Shown: positions 18,267 to 26,640 of the stretch, one piece after another
Numbering within the stretch: the stretch's first letter is position 1
Layout: each line of letters begins with the position of its first letter
From: Saprospiraceae bacterium
GTDB taxonomy: Bacteria > Bacteroidota > Bacteroidia > Chitinophagales > Saprospiraceae
Assembly: GCA_022842725.1 (NCBI GenBank)
Contig: JALHOZ010000018.1
Coordinates: 1-64,000 of the forward strand
Direction of reading: 5' to 3'
Length of the DNA: 64,000 nt
Notes under the pieces: model-generated
What the model was told of the DNA's origin: nothing
Database searches by the model: none
Seen by the model: the letters and a program-made list of their open reading frames with translations, nothing else
Position numbers and translations under genes: made by a program

Positions 18267-18295
18267 TTTGTGGCTATCGTTATTTACTACGTTTA
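18267..18295 (+). promoter_or_regulatory. Bacteroidota-type promoter of the 18304 gene
   Basis: TTTG (18267-18270) and TACGTTTA (18288-18295) are separated by 17 bp, close to the TTG-N17-23-TAnnTTTG consensus, just before the ATG. Confidence 0.4.
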
Positions 18296-18303
18296 TGTAA
18301 AAA

Positions 18304-19482
18304 ATGATAATTATGAAAAACTGGTATTTTATTACAATTCTATTTTTGTCTTCACCATTTTTTGGATATTCTCAATGTCCTGAAGTTAGATTTATCATGG
18401 TCGATGCCTGCACAGGCTCAGGAAATGAACCGGATAACGAGTTTTTTGTGTTGGATTCCGGAGTGGGATTTAATGTCGATGACCTTGGTTTTAGTACACC
18501 TACAGGTACCGTTACGGCAAGTAGTTCTAATAATTCAGATTTTAATGCAACCAATCCTTGTCCTTCATGTGTCACGGGATGTACCATCAATTTTGTCACC
18601 AATGGAGGAAGTGTACCTGCCAATCAACACGTCGTCGTTTTTACTTCGAGAAATCTTAATTTTTTGACTTACGACCTCACCGGTCTGTGCATAGGTGGAG
18701 AAATTTACGTTTTGGTAGCCAATGCAACGCCGGGTTCAGGCCAGTTTGCCAATTGGTCAGGAGCCAACTGTTCAGGATGTAATCCGTCTTCAGGAGATCC
18801 TTTCCGTACCTTAAATGTCACATTGACAGGAGGCTGTAATCATGATGCAGCCTACAGCAGATGTCAGCTTCGCAATATGGCCGGGAATTGTGGTGCTCAG
18901 GACGGTGGTGCGGTCACTTTTGAAAACGGGGTAGCGCAATACAACAATAATGGTTGTTCCGCACCGGTTTTGCCGGTCTCATTCGGTGATTTTGTAGTGA
19001 CAAAAATAGATGATGTTGTCGAATTGTTCTGGACGACGTATCAGGAAGTGAACAATGACTTTTTTACGGTCGAGCGCTCAATAAATGGTTATGAATTTGA
19101 AGCTGTCGGCAAAGTAAAGGGTGCCGGATTCAGCGATTCCAGGAAGACATACAGTTTTGAAGACCGGACATCTGTGGACGATTACGTTTTTTACCGGATA
19201 AAACAAACAGATTTTGATGGAAAAGCCGGGTATTCTGAAATCCGTATGGTAACAAATGACCCAAAAGCTGTTGAGGTGAATTTTTCCGGACCTAATATTT
19301 ACATCAGCGCCGGTGAAAATACATGTTCTCTGGCAATATATTCACTTTCGGGAGTTTTTTTGTCAGTAGTTCACGACAGGACAGGTGATTTTGAATATAG
19401 TTTGGAAAACCTGCCTCCGGGTATGTATATCCTCAGGGTTCAAAATGGTTTTGCCTGGGAATCCTATAAATTTGTCAGATAA
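18304..19482 (+). CDS. T9SS-secreted surface protein, unknown function
   Basis: A 392-residue exported protein with a signal peptide ending in FGYSQ; translation may begin at the second ATG (18313). The N-terminal half (FIMVDACTGSGNEPDNEFFVLDSG) is Cys- and Gly-rich and resembles the lamin-tail-like modules of Bacteroidota surface proteins. A FN3-like segment follows (VELFWTTYQEVNNDFFTVERSINGYEFE, FYRIKQTDFDGKAGYSEI). The end (LAIYSLSGVF through LPPGMYILRVQNG) is a T9SS C-terminal sorting domain. The role is probably adhesion or matrix. Its last 8 bases overlap the 3' end of the convergent PIN-domain gene. Confidence 0.8.
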   Translation: MIIMKNWYFITILFLSSPFFGYSQCPEVRFIMVDACTGSGNEPDNEFFVLDSGVGFNVDDLGFSTPTGTVTASSSNNSDFNATNPCPSCVTGCTINFVTNGGSVPANQHVVVFTSRNLNFLTYDLTGLCIGGEIYVLVANATPGSGQFANWSGANCSGCNPSSGDPFRTLNVTLTGGCNHDAAYSRCQLRNMAGNCGAQDGGAVTFENGVAQYNNNGCSAPVLPVSFGDFVVTKIDDVVELFWTTYQEVNNDFFTVERSINGYEFEAVGKVKGAGFSDSRKTYSFEDRTSVDDYVFYRIKQTDFDGKAGYSEIRMVTNDPKAVEVNFSGPNIYISAGENTCSLAIYSLSGVFLSVVHDRTGDFEYSLENLPPGMYILRVQNGFAWESYKFVR

Positions 19483-19927
19483 TTCTGTTTTTTTTAGGTT
19501 GCTTATTTTCTGTAAAGTAGTCGGCAAGAAAATTTTTGCAGTTTTTTACCGGAATGTCAGAAAAATAAAAATCTTCTTCATTTTCAGTGATGATTGATGT
19601 ACATTGTGCACCTTCTGCAGCAAAATATTCAAGGCCGTCTTCAAAGTCGTGGATTTTGACATTTGAAATGGTTTTTTTGACCATCTCTTCATTCATGGCA
19701 CAAATACCCATATGATCAATGAGTGTGTTTATTTTTTGTTTGGCCTTTTGGGTCCCACATTTTTTTTCAGCAAAATAAAAGGCAATGGATAGGCAAACAG
19801 GTGATGTATACAAATTGATACCGGGTTTGTCCGCCAGACTCAATATCCGTGCGGCATGGGTAAATAAAGGATATTCTTTGTTTAATACAGCGATGATTAC
19901 ATTAGCATCCAAAAATAGTCTTTGCAT
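19475..19927 (-). CDS. PIN-domain ribonuclease toxin (VapC-like)
   Basis: A 150-residue PIN-fold protein. The N-terminal FLDANVIIAVL holds the first metal-binding Asp (Asp7). HDFEDGLEYFAA carries the mid-protein acidic cluster, and IITENEEDFYFSDI corresponds to the usual ITRN..DF block, with Glu in place of the typical Arg. PIN toxins cleave RNA and are neutralised by a co-encoded antitoxin. The DUF6364-like antitoxin gene ends 8 bp upstream, forming the usual antitoxin-toxin order. RNA target unknown. The 3' end overlaps the convergent T9SS gene by 8 bp. Confidence 0.85.
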   Translation of the reverse strand: MQRLFLDANVIIAVLNKEYPLFTHAARILSLADKPGINLYTSPVCLSIAFYFAEKKCGTQKAKQKINTLIDHMGICAMNEEMVKKTISNVKIHDFEDGLEYFAAEGAQCTSIITENEEDFYFSDIPVKNCKNFLADYFTENKQPKKNRII

Positions 19928-19935
19928 AAAAACGG

Positions 19936-20193
19936 TTATTTTTTTGAATCGAAGTATTCAGACCTAACTTTTTTGCGGGATTTGGGTCGGGTGATGTATT
20001 CGGCCTGACCTTCGGCTACGCCGTGAACCCAATCTGATATATCCAGCTCTTCCAGACTTTTATAGGATTTTTCTGTCATTTTTTTGTAGAGAAATTCAGT
20101 GAGCCGTGACAGGCTGATGTTTTGCCCTTCGGCAAATTCTTTTGCTTTGCGAATGACTTCTGCATCAAATGATAAAGTAACTTTCGTATCCAT
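19936..20193 (-). CDS. DUF6364-type antitoxin (ribbon-helix-helix-like)
   Basis: An 85-residue protein starting MDTKVTLSFDAEVIRKAKEF, a beta strand followed by two helices typical of ribbon-helix-helix DNA-binding antitoxins. The C-terminal half is charged (ITRPKSRKKVRSEYFDSKK), as expected for the toxin-wrapping tail. It precedes the PIN toxin by 8 bp on the same strand, so the pair is probably co-expressed and autorepressed, though no operator was identified. DUF6364 is the best family guess. Confidence 0.8.
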   Translation of the reverse strand: MDTKVTLSFDAEVIRKAKEFAEGQNISLSRLTEFLYKKMTEKSYKSLEELDISDWVHGVAEGQAEYITRPKSRKKVRSEYFDSKK

Positions 20194-20514
20194 CTTCTAC
20201 GTATTTAAAAATATTTTATTACGTAAACACGATTCATTTGTTTTTTGTTCCCTGCCACCTCATTTTTTACAAAAAAAAAACAATCTTTTCCCTTCGAACA
20301 AAAAAAAACATCTATATTTGCCGAATAAACCGACAATAAAATGACGTAAATACCGACATTTTGTATTTTTGATAAGTTTGTTATTGATAAACTGATGATT
20401 TGACAAGTAGACCTATGATGATAAGTTGACTCCAATAAAACCTAAAACCCGGCACCTAAAACCTATCCTCAATCTCAACCTTAACCTCATTCTCAACCTT
20501 AACCTTATTCCGAC
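20194..20514. other. Intergenic region between the toxin-antitoxin pair and dnaE
   Basis: No supported gene. It contains A-rich tracts (20269-20312) and, next to the dnaE start, the short direct repeats listed separately. No SOS-box-like site was recognised. Confidence 0.4.
20441..20505. repeat. Low-complexity short direct repeats before dnaE
   Basis: A 15-base unit (TCTCAACCTTAACCT) occurs at 20473-20487 and again, identical, at 20491-20505, an 18-base period. A related CCTAAAAC unit occurs twice just upstream. The array ends 9 bp before the GTG start of dnaE. Confidence 0.8.
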
Positions 20515-23451
20515 GTGTATCTCAATACCCACACCTATTACAGCCTTCGTTACGGGACATTGTCTCCGGAGGAATTGCCGGCACTGGCAAAATCCTTTGG
20601 TGTGACGGCTATGGTATTGACAGATATCAATAATACTTCCTGCGCTTTCCAGTTTGTGACCGCCTGCCGGAAACAAAACATCAAACCCATCCTCGGTATC
20701 GAATTCCGGCAGGACGGAGATTTTTTGTACCTGGGGATTGCCCGCAACGATGAAGGGTGGAGAGAATTGTGTTCTCTTCTGACTGAATCTTCCCTCAATG
20801 GCGAACCTTTACCGTCCGAAGCTCCGGTTCTCCAACATTGTTATATTGTGTACCGTAAGCTTCCCAAAGGGGTGGAGTTGTTGCACGACTATGAATATGT
20901 TGGTGTCCGGCCTTCGGAGGTCAACCATCTGTATTCATCGTATCTCAAAAATTATCAGCATAAACTTGTTGTATTCAGCCCTGTGACTTTTGCCGACCAG
21001 GATGGGTTTAAGGCACATAAACTTTTGCGCTGCATCGATCTGAATATTGTCATCGGCAAGCTCGATTCTAAGGCTTGTGCCATGTCCTCGGAGATATTTT
21101 ATCCGCAGGATTACTTCGAAAAAGTATATGAAACGTATCCGGCTATTCTCGAAAATACCCGAAATATCCTAAACTCCTGTCATACTGAAATGGAGGCTTC
21201 ATACCTGCACAACCGACGAACCTTCACCGGAGATAAGGCAGATGACTATAAACTGCTGACAAAACTGGCCGTCAGCGGATGTGACCGGAGATATGGCCCG
21301 GGACATAAAAAAGCGATGGAAAGAACCCTTCGTGAGCTGAAAGTAATCGAAAAAATGGGTTTTTGTGCTTATTTTCTCATTACCTGGGATATTGTGCGGT
21401 ACGCACATTCTGTCGGGTATTTTCATGTAGGGCGGGGGAGCGGCGCCAATTCCATCGTGGCTTACAACCTGGATATTACGGATGTCGATCCATTGGAACT
21501 CGACCTCTACTTCGAACGTTTTATCAATCCGCACCGGAGTTCGCCGCCTGATTTCGACATTGATTTTTCATGGAATGAAAGAGATGACGTCACAGATTAT
21601 ATTTTTAAAAGATACGGAAAAGAAAATACTGCGCTACTGGCGACATACAATACCTTCAAAGGCAAATCCATCATCCGTGAGTTGGGCAAAGTGCTTGGAT
21701 TGCCCAAGGCGGATATTGATACCATCGTCGACGAGCCTATGGCTACAGAAAAACACCATCCTTTTGCCCGTCATATATTTAAGTATGGAAAGATGATCGA
21801 AAAGTTTCCCAACTATCTTTCCATTCATGCCGGCGGGATACTGATCAGCGAAAGACCGCTCAACTATCACACGGCTTTGCTTATGATGCCCAAGGGATTT
21901 CCGGTTGTACATTTTGATATGTACGGTGCTGAAGATTTGGAATACCACAAATACGATGTCCTGTCCCAAAGAGGTCTCGGCCATATCCGGGATGCAGTGG
22001 AGTTGGTCAGACAAAATCAGGGCAAAGCAATCGACGTACACAATGTGGCGTTGATCAAAGAAGATCCCAACGTCAAAGCTCAGTTGCGTTCGGGTCACTG
22101 TATCGGCTGTTTTTATATCGAGTCACCGGCGATGCGGGGACTCTTGCACAAGTTGCGTTGTGACAATTACGTTCACCTGGTGGCGGCATCTTCTATCATC
22201 CGGCCCGGTGTGGCACAATCCGGGATGATGAGGGAGTATATCCAACGTTTTCACAAGCCCGACAGTTTCAGTTATTTACATCCCGTTTTTGAAGAACATC
22301 TGGGGGAAACTTTCGGAGTGATGGTCTATCAGGAAGATGTGATGAAGATTGTCCATCATTTTTCCGGTCTCGATCTGGACGAATCTGACGTATTGCGGCG
22401 GATTATGACCGGTAAAAAAAAGAGTTCCGACACCTTCTATCGCCTTCAGGAAAAGTATTTTAAAAACTGTAAAGAAAGAGGGTATCCAGACGATCTGATC
22501 AAAGAAGTATGGCGACAGATTGAAAGTTTCAGCGGATATTCCTTTTGTAAGGCGCACTCGGCCAGTTTTGCGGCAGAGTCCTTTCAGAGTCTTTACCTCA
22601 AGACCTATTTTCCGTTGGAGTTTATGACCGCTGTGATCAACAATTTTGGGGGTTTTTACAGTACAGAGCAGTATATCCATGAGGCCAGGATGTGCGGAGC
22701 AAAGATTGAGGCTCCCTGTGTCAACAACAGTACATATCTGACGAATATATATGGCAAGTCGATATATATCGGATTTATTCACTTGTCCAACCTCGAACGG
22801 AAGATTGCATTGGCCATAGTCGAAGAGCGGTTGACGCACGGCGATTACCGAAGCCTTAAGGACTTTGTCAATCGGGTGGATATGTCCAAAGAACAACTTG
22901 AGATACTGATCAGGATCGGAGCTTTCCGGTTTACGGGGATGAACAAGTACGAGCTCATGTGGGAGAAAAATGCCGTGCACAATCCATTGATCAAACACGT
23001 TCATTGTGCTACTTTTTTTGAAGTCGAACCGGAAAATTACGCCTTACCGGTTTTGTCGGAGACCGAGCACGAACAATCTTTTGACGAGATTGAGTTGTTG
23101 GGTTTTCCCTTGTGCAATCCCTTTGACTTGCTGGTGACGAAATTCCGGGGAGAGATCACCGCTTCACGGATGAAAGATTGTATCGGCAAAACCGTCAGGA
23201 TGGTAGGATATTATGTCTGCCGCAAGTGGGTCACCACGATCAAAGGTGATATCATGAATTTCGGCACCATGACCGACGTGGAAGGCCATTTTTTTGACAC
23301 GGTACACTTTCCGCCCAGCCTGGCAAAGTACCCGTTCAAGGGCAAGGGTTGTTATCTTGTGTTAGGCAGGGTAGTGGAAGATTTCGGTTTTCCCAGCCTC
23401 GAGGTCGACAAGATGGAGAAGCTGCCGTGGGTCAAGGACGGGAGATATTGA
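20515..23451 (+). CDS. dnaE2: DNA polymerase III alpha subunit, short error-prone type (DnaE2/ImuC-like)
   Basis: A 978-residue C-family DNA polymerase, shorter than replicative DnaE1 (about 1150 or more). The PHP domain occupies residues 1-200 (THTYYSLRYGTLSPEEL). The polymerase palm has GRGSGAN (307-313) and the catalytic triplet region PDFDIDF (345-351). GYSFCKAHSASFA marks the fingers region, an HhH segment lies near residue 800, and an OB-fold ends the protein (VRMVGYYVCRKWVTT), closing with a conserved tail (KMEKLPWVKDGRY). It probably serves translesion synthesis. The usual imuA/imuB partners are absent. GC content is visibly higher than in neighbouring genes. Start is GTG. Its last 63 bases are repeated downstream at 26359 and, more diverged, before 27870. 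Confidence 0.88.
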   Translation: MYLNTHTYYSLRYGTLSPEELPALAKSFGVTAMVLTDINNTSCAFQFVTACRKQNIKPILGIEFRQDGDFLYLGIARNDEGWRELCSLLTESSLNGEPLPSEAPVLQHCYIVYRKLPKGVELLHDYEYVGVRPSEVNHLYSSYLKNYQHKLVVFSPVTFADQDGFKAHKLLRCIDLNIVIGKLDSKACAMSSEIFYPQDYFEKVYETYPAILENTRNILNSCHTEMEASYLHNRRTFTGDKADDYKLLTKLAVSGCDRRYGPGHKKAMERTLRELKVIEKMGFCAYFLITWDIVRYAHSVGYFHVGRGSGANSIVAYNLDITDVDPLELDLYFERFINPHRSSPPDFDIDFSWNERDDVTDYIFKRYGKENTALLATYNTFKGKSIIRELGKVLGLPKADIDTIVDEPMATEKHHPFARHIFKYGKMIEKFPNYLSIHAGGILISERPLNYHTALLMMPKGFPVVHFDMYGAEDLEYHKYDVLSQRGLGHIRDAVELVRQNQGKAIDVHNVALIKEDPNVKAQLRSGHCIGCFYIESPAMRGLLHKLRCDNYVHLVAASSIIRPGVAQSGMMREYIQRFHKPDSFSYLHPVFEEHLGETFGVMVYQEDVMKIVHHFSGLDLDESDVLRRIMTGKKKSSDTFYRLQEKYFKNCKERGYPDDLIKEVWRQIESFSGYSFCKAHSASFAAESFQSLYLKTYFPLEFMTAVINNFGGFYSTEQYIHEARMCGAKIEAPCVNNSTYLTNIYGKSIYIGFIHLSNLERKIALAIVEERLTHGDYRSLKDFVNRVDMSKEQLEILIRIGAFRFTGMNKYELMWEKNAVHNPLIKHVHCATFFEVEPENYALPVLSETEHEQSFDEIELLGFPLCNPFDLLVTKFRGEITASRMKDCIGKTVRMVGYYVCRKWVTTIKGDIMNFGTMTDVEGHFFDTVHFPPSLAKYPFKGKGCYLVLGRVVEDFGFPSLEVDKMEKLPWVKDGRY

Positions 23452-23580
23452 GGGGGGTGAATAAGACTATAAACAAAGGTCATTGAATCACAAGAGAGAA
23501 TAAATTCAGAATATTGCGATGAGAGTTGAGGTGTACAAGGTAATTTAAAAAGATATATATTTGTTCCTTAAATTATAAAT

Positions 23581-26217
23581 ATGAAATACAAATCAGTATT
23601 TTTTTTGCTTTTTTTCTTTTTTAGTTTTTCTCCGGTTTATGCTCAGGATACATTAGGGTTTAGTGCGGATTTGTATAAATATTTAATAAAAAATGATGAT
23701 TTTAACAAGGATGGTATCCTAAGTGAGAGCGAAATAGACTATGTTTGTTGTGTTCAGATTGTAAACTTTAAATCTATTAAAGGATTAAGCCGATTGAAAA
23801 ATCTAAAGTCAGTAACTATAGAAATAGGGGATTTTAGTTTGGATGAGTTGTTTGAATTAAAAGAACTGAAAAGGTTGACGGTTACATCAAAAAAAGGCAG
23901 AAAAACATTTACAATACCACAGAAATGTAATTTTTCATTGGAGCTTACCAATTTGTCCATAGATAATTGTGTTTTTAATATTGAAGATAATAAATTTGAG
24001 AATATTAAAGAAATAAATATAAATGGATGTGAAATAATTTATGATATATCAAAAATATTTTATTATAATAATATAATGGAATTAAGTATAAATAATTCAC
24101 TGATAAATCACGATATTCATATTAATAGTGTTAATGAATCTCTGGAGAGTTTAACTCTTAATTCAATCAATTTGCCTGGGATTCCAAATACAATAAATAA
24201 TCTTAAAAACCTTAAGTCGCTTTCTGTGGCGAATAATAATCTTAGTAATTTACCTGAGTCTATAAAGTTATTAGAAAGTTTAAATAGTTTGAATTTGAGT
24301 GAAAATAATTTTGACTCATTTCCTGAAATATTACTTTATTTAAAAGAGTTAAAGTATTTGTATTTAATCAGAAATAAAAAAGAAATTGCTTTACCTGAAA
24401 ATATTAATCGTCTGTCAAAACTCGAAAACGTACCTATTATTTTGAATTGTATAAATGGTATACCGGAGGAAATTTTTAAAATTAAAAATTTAAAAAATTT
24501 AACATTGAGCAATTGTAATCTTAAAACGATTCCAAAGAAGGTATTTGCCTTAAATAAACTTGAAAGCTTGATTCTTAGCAATAATCAAATTACCGAAATA
24601 AGTCCTGACCTGTTAAAATTAAAGTATTTAAAATTATTGAATTTAAATAGTAATAAATTATCAAGGATTCCTGATTGGATTGGTAGTTTTGAATATCTGA
24701 GTGAATTGAATCTTAGTCATAATGAGATAAGTGATTTTGATTTCAATATAACTAAAATGTGCCATTTAAAAATCGTAAACTTGGATTTTAATAAGTTAAA
24801 GGATTTTCCGTATGTTCTTAATCATTGCAAAAATCTTGAATTCCTGACGTTGAATAATAATAGTATTTCTTCCTTGGATCGTTTAAAATATGGCGACTTT
24901 AATAAGATCACTGAGATCGAGATTAGTAACAATTTGATTTCAGAGATACCGGGTTTATTTCATCATAAATTTGATTTGGAAATAAAAGAAAAGACTTATG
25001 ATACTTCTATGGAAGAACCTTATAATAATCTTAATATAGTTGAAGAAGTTTTAGTTCCCAGAGAAAATATGGCATTATTTACATGTAATATTTTATCATC
25101 AGCCAGAGTTTATTCAAAATACAGGTACAAGGTAAAAATAGTGGATTGTTTTTATGGTGTGTGCGATATGGACACATTTTATGTAAATTCTGATAAATTT
25201 TTCAAAATTGGTTCATATTGTATTATTAACGGTCATTTGGATATACATAACAAATCCCTTGATAGTTACTTTAACTATTTTCAAATTAATGCAACTTATG
25301 AAGGTTTTGACGACAAGAGTTATATGGCAGGCCGGAAAGAGTATTTTGAAATAGCAGCGCAACTCTCGCAATACAGGAAAACCAAATATACTGGGAAAGT
25401 TAAATTAAATGGTAAAGATTTTACATATGCAGAAGGAGAGTTCATAAAGGGTAATCCGCATGGTACCTGGAGTATATATTTTGCTCATAAAGAAATATCT
25501 GGCATTATTAAGTCAGAGTTGAATTTTTATAATGGTAAGTTGCATGGTCCGACTACAAAATTCCTTTTCAAAAACGGAATTTTGCATAAAAGTTTCGTAG
25601 AAGATTATATTCATGGTAGTTTGCAAAAAAAGGAAGAATTTAAATATATATATGAAAAGCTTTACACGATTGAAGGTGTAAAGTATTCTTACCAAGCTCC
25701 ATTCAATCTTAAATATATTTACACCATAGATGCTGATAATCATGACACTTTGGGCACTAGTTTGAATGTTGATTTAAATCAATCCGATAATTCAAAATCA
25801 AGTTATGATAATATAGTTTCTCTCCCCTCATTTTACCATGGGAAATGGCAATTTGTACATTTTAAAAATGTACGTGCCACAGGTGAATACTTTATGGGAA
25901 TGAAAATAGGCGTATGGTATTCTAATGAGCGTTGCTGTTCAGATACCATTGCGATTTATGAAAAACCTGAAAATAATAAAAACATTATTGCCTATTATGG
26001 TAATGGAAAAACCATGATAGAAGGCTCTATCATAAATAAGAAGAAAGAAGGAATATGGAAAGTTTTTAGTGAGAAAGGTGATTTAACCAAAACTTTTTCC
26101 TATAAAAATGATATTTTAGATGGTAACGTTGATATAAATATGTCTAGCCAAATTATTAGACGTACATATATTGATGGAACACTCATTCATGAAGAAACCA
26201 TTAAAAAAACTAATTAA
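23581..26217 (+). CDS. Exported leucine-rich-repeat protein with EF-hand-like loop and YwqK/MORN repeats
   Basis: An 878-residue protein with a signal peptide ending in VYAQ. Residues 40-51 form an EF-hand-like Ca loop (D40, N42, D44, G45, E51). About 15 LRR units follow between residues 60 and 470, with patterns such as LKSLSVANNNLSNLPESI. A linker with NTF/CUB-like beta strands (ILSSARVYSKYRYKVKIVDCFYG) leads to C-terminal MORN/YwqK-like repeats (GNPHGTWSIYF, GKLHGPTTKF, KKEGIWKVF). It is very AT-rich and lies between dnaE and a displaced dnaE tail, both consistent with transfer. LRR and MORN modules suggest protein or surface binding; no enzymatic motif was seen. No terminal T9SS domain is evident. 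Confidence 0.75.
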   Translation: MKYKSVFFLLFFFFSFSPVYAQDTLGFSADLYKYLIKNDDFNKDGILSESEIDYVCCVQIVNFKSIKGLSRLKNLKSVTIEIGDFSLDELFELKELKRLTVTSKKGRKTFTIPQKCNFSLELTNLSIDNCVFNIEDNKFENIKEININGCEIIYDISKIFYYNNIMELSINNSLINHDIHINSVNESLESLTLNSINLPGIPNTINNLKNLKSLSVANNNLSNLPESIKLLESLNSLNLSENNFDSFPEILLYLKELKYLYLIRNKKEIALPENINRLSKLENVPIILNCINGIPEEIFKIKNLKNLTLSNCNLKTIPKKVFALNKLESLILSNNQITEISPDLLKLKYLKLLNLNSNKLSRIPDWIGSFEYLSELNLSHNEISDFDFNITKMCHLKIVNLDFNKLKDFPYVLNHCKNLEFLTLNNNSISSLDRLKYGDFNKITEIEISNNLISEIPGLFHHKFDLEIKEKTYDTSMEEPYNNLNIVEEVLVPRENMALFTCNILSSARVYSKYRYKVKIVDCFYGVCDMDTFYVNSDKFFKIGSYCIINGHLDIHNKSLDSYFNYFQINATYEGFDDKSYMAGRKEYFEIAAQLSQYRKTKYTGKVKLNGKDFTYAEGEFIKGNPHGTWSIYFAHKEISGIIKSELNFYNGKLHGPTTKFLFKNGILHKSFVEDYIHGSLQKKEEFKYIYEKLYTIEGVKYSYQAPFNLKYIYTIDADNHDTLGTSLNVDLNQSDNSKSSYDNIVSLPSFYHGKWQFVHFKNVRATGEYFMGMKIGVWYSNERCCSDTIAIYEKPENNKNIIAYYGNGKTMIEGSIINKKKEGIWKVFSEKGDLTKTFSYKNDILDGNVDINMSSQIIRRTYIDGTLIHEETIKKTN

Positions 26218-26640
26218 TAATTAATATCTCAGGAATTTAGTAAGCCTTATTCGATATGTTTTTGATTACTCATTTAAAAAGCCAAGTCGCAATTTCTATT
26301 GTCGTATATTTATTATAGATTTTGTATTATTATGAGAAAGCTATCAAAAGCACTGCGCTTTTCCAGCCTCGAGGTCGACAAGATGGAGAAGTTGCCTTGG
26401 GTGAAGGATGTGCGGTATTGATTTTAATTATGAATTGGTAATGTGTGAATTACGAATCTTAAAGTATCAAATCGTTTTAGATTGATGGAAGTAATGCTAT
26501 TCCTTTTTGACAAATTGACATTTTTTTGAAAGGTCAATATACATGCTATCCAAATATGTAGACTTCTTTAGATATTTAACTGCCTTATCAACACATCACC
26601 GTTTTTTTGGTTACTAAGTCATTACATCATTTCAATACGA
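26218..26640. other. Intergenic region carrying a displaced dnaE tail
   Basis: Apart from the dnaE-tail copy at 26359-26421 this AT-rich region shows no gene. The in-frame ATG at 26332 gives a 29-codon reading frame that ends with the tail. Confidence 0.5.
26359..26421 (+). pseudogene. Displaced dnaE 3'-end copy (tail 2)
   Basis: The last 20 codons plus stop of dnaE recur here with 55 of 63 bases identical to 23389-23451, including an uninterrupted 28-base match. The encoded tail differs by two residues (Pro to Ser, Gly to Val). It retains the reading frame and stop codon, and an ATG 27 bases upstream (26332) opens a 29-codon frame. It follows the LRR gene and precedes the MBL gene. It is read as a remnant, not as a functional gene. 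Confidence 0.85.

Noticed and set aside
20205-20435. 76-codon minus-strand ORF between the toxin-antitoxin pair and dnaE
   Set aside because: AT-rich, no recognisable domain or signal peptide, and no supporting promoter.
20441-20512. Repeats before dnaE as a CRISPR array
   Set aside because: Units are 15 bases with a 3-base gap and only two copies; no spacers, leader or cas genes.
22276-23004. 242-codon minus-strand ORF inside dnaE
   Set aside because: It lies antisense to a clearly coding gene with conserved motifs and shows no domain or signal of its own; a long frame can arise from the codon bias of the opposite strand.
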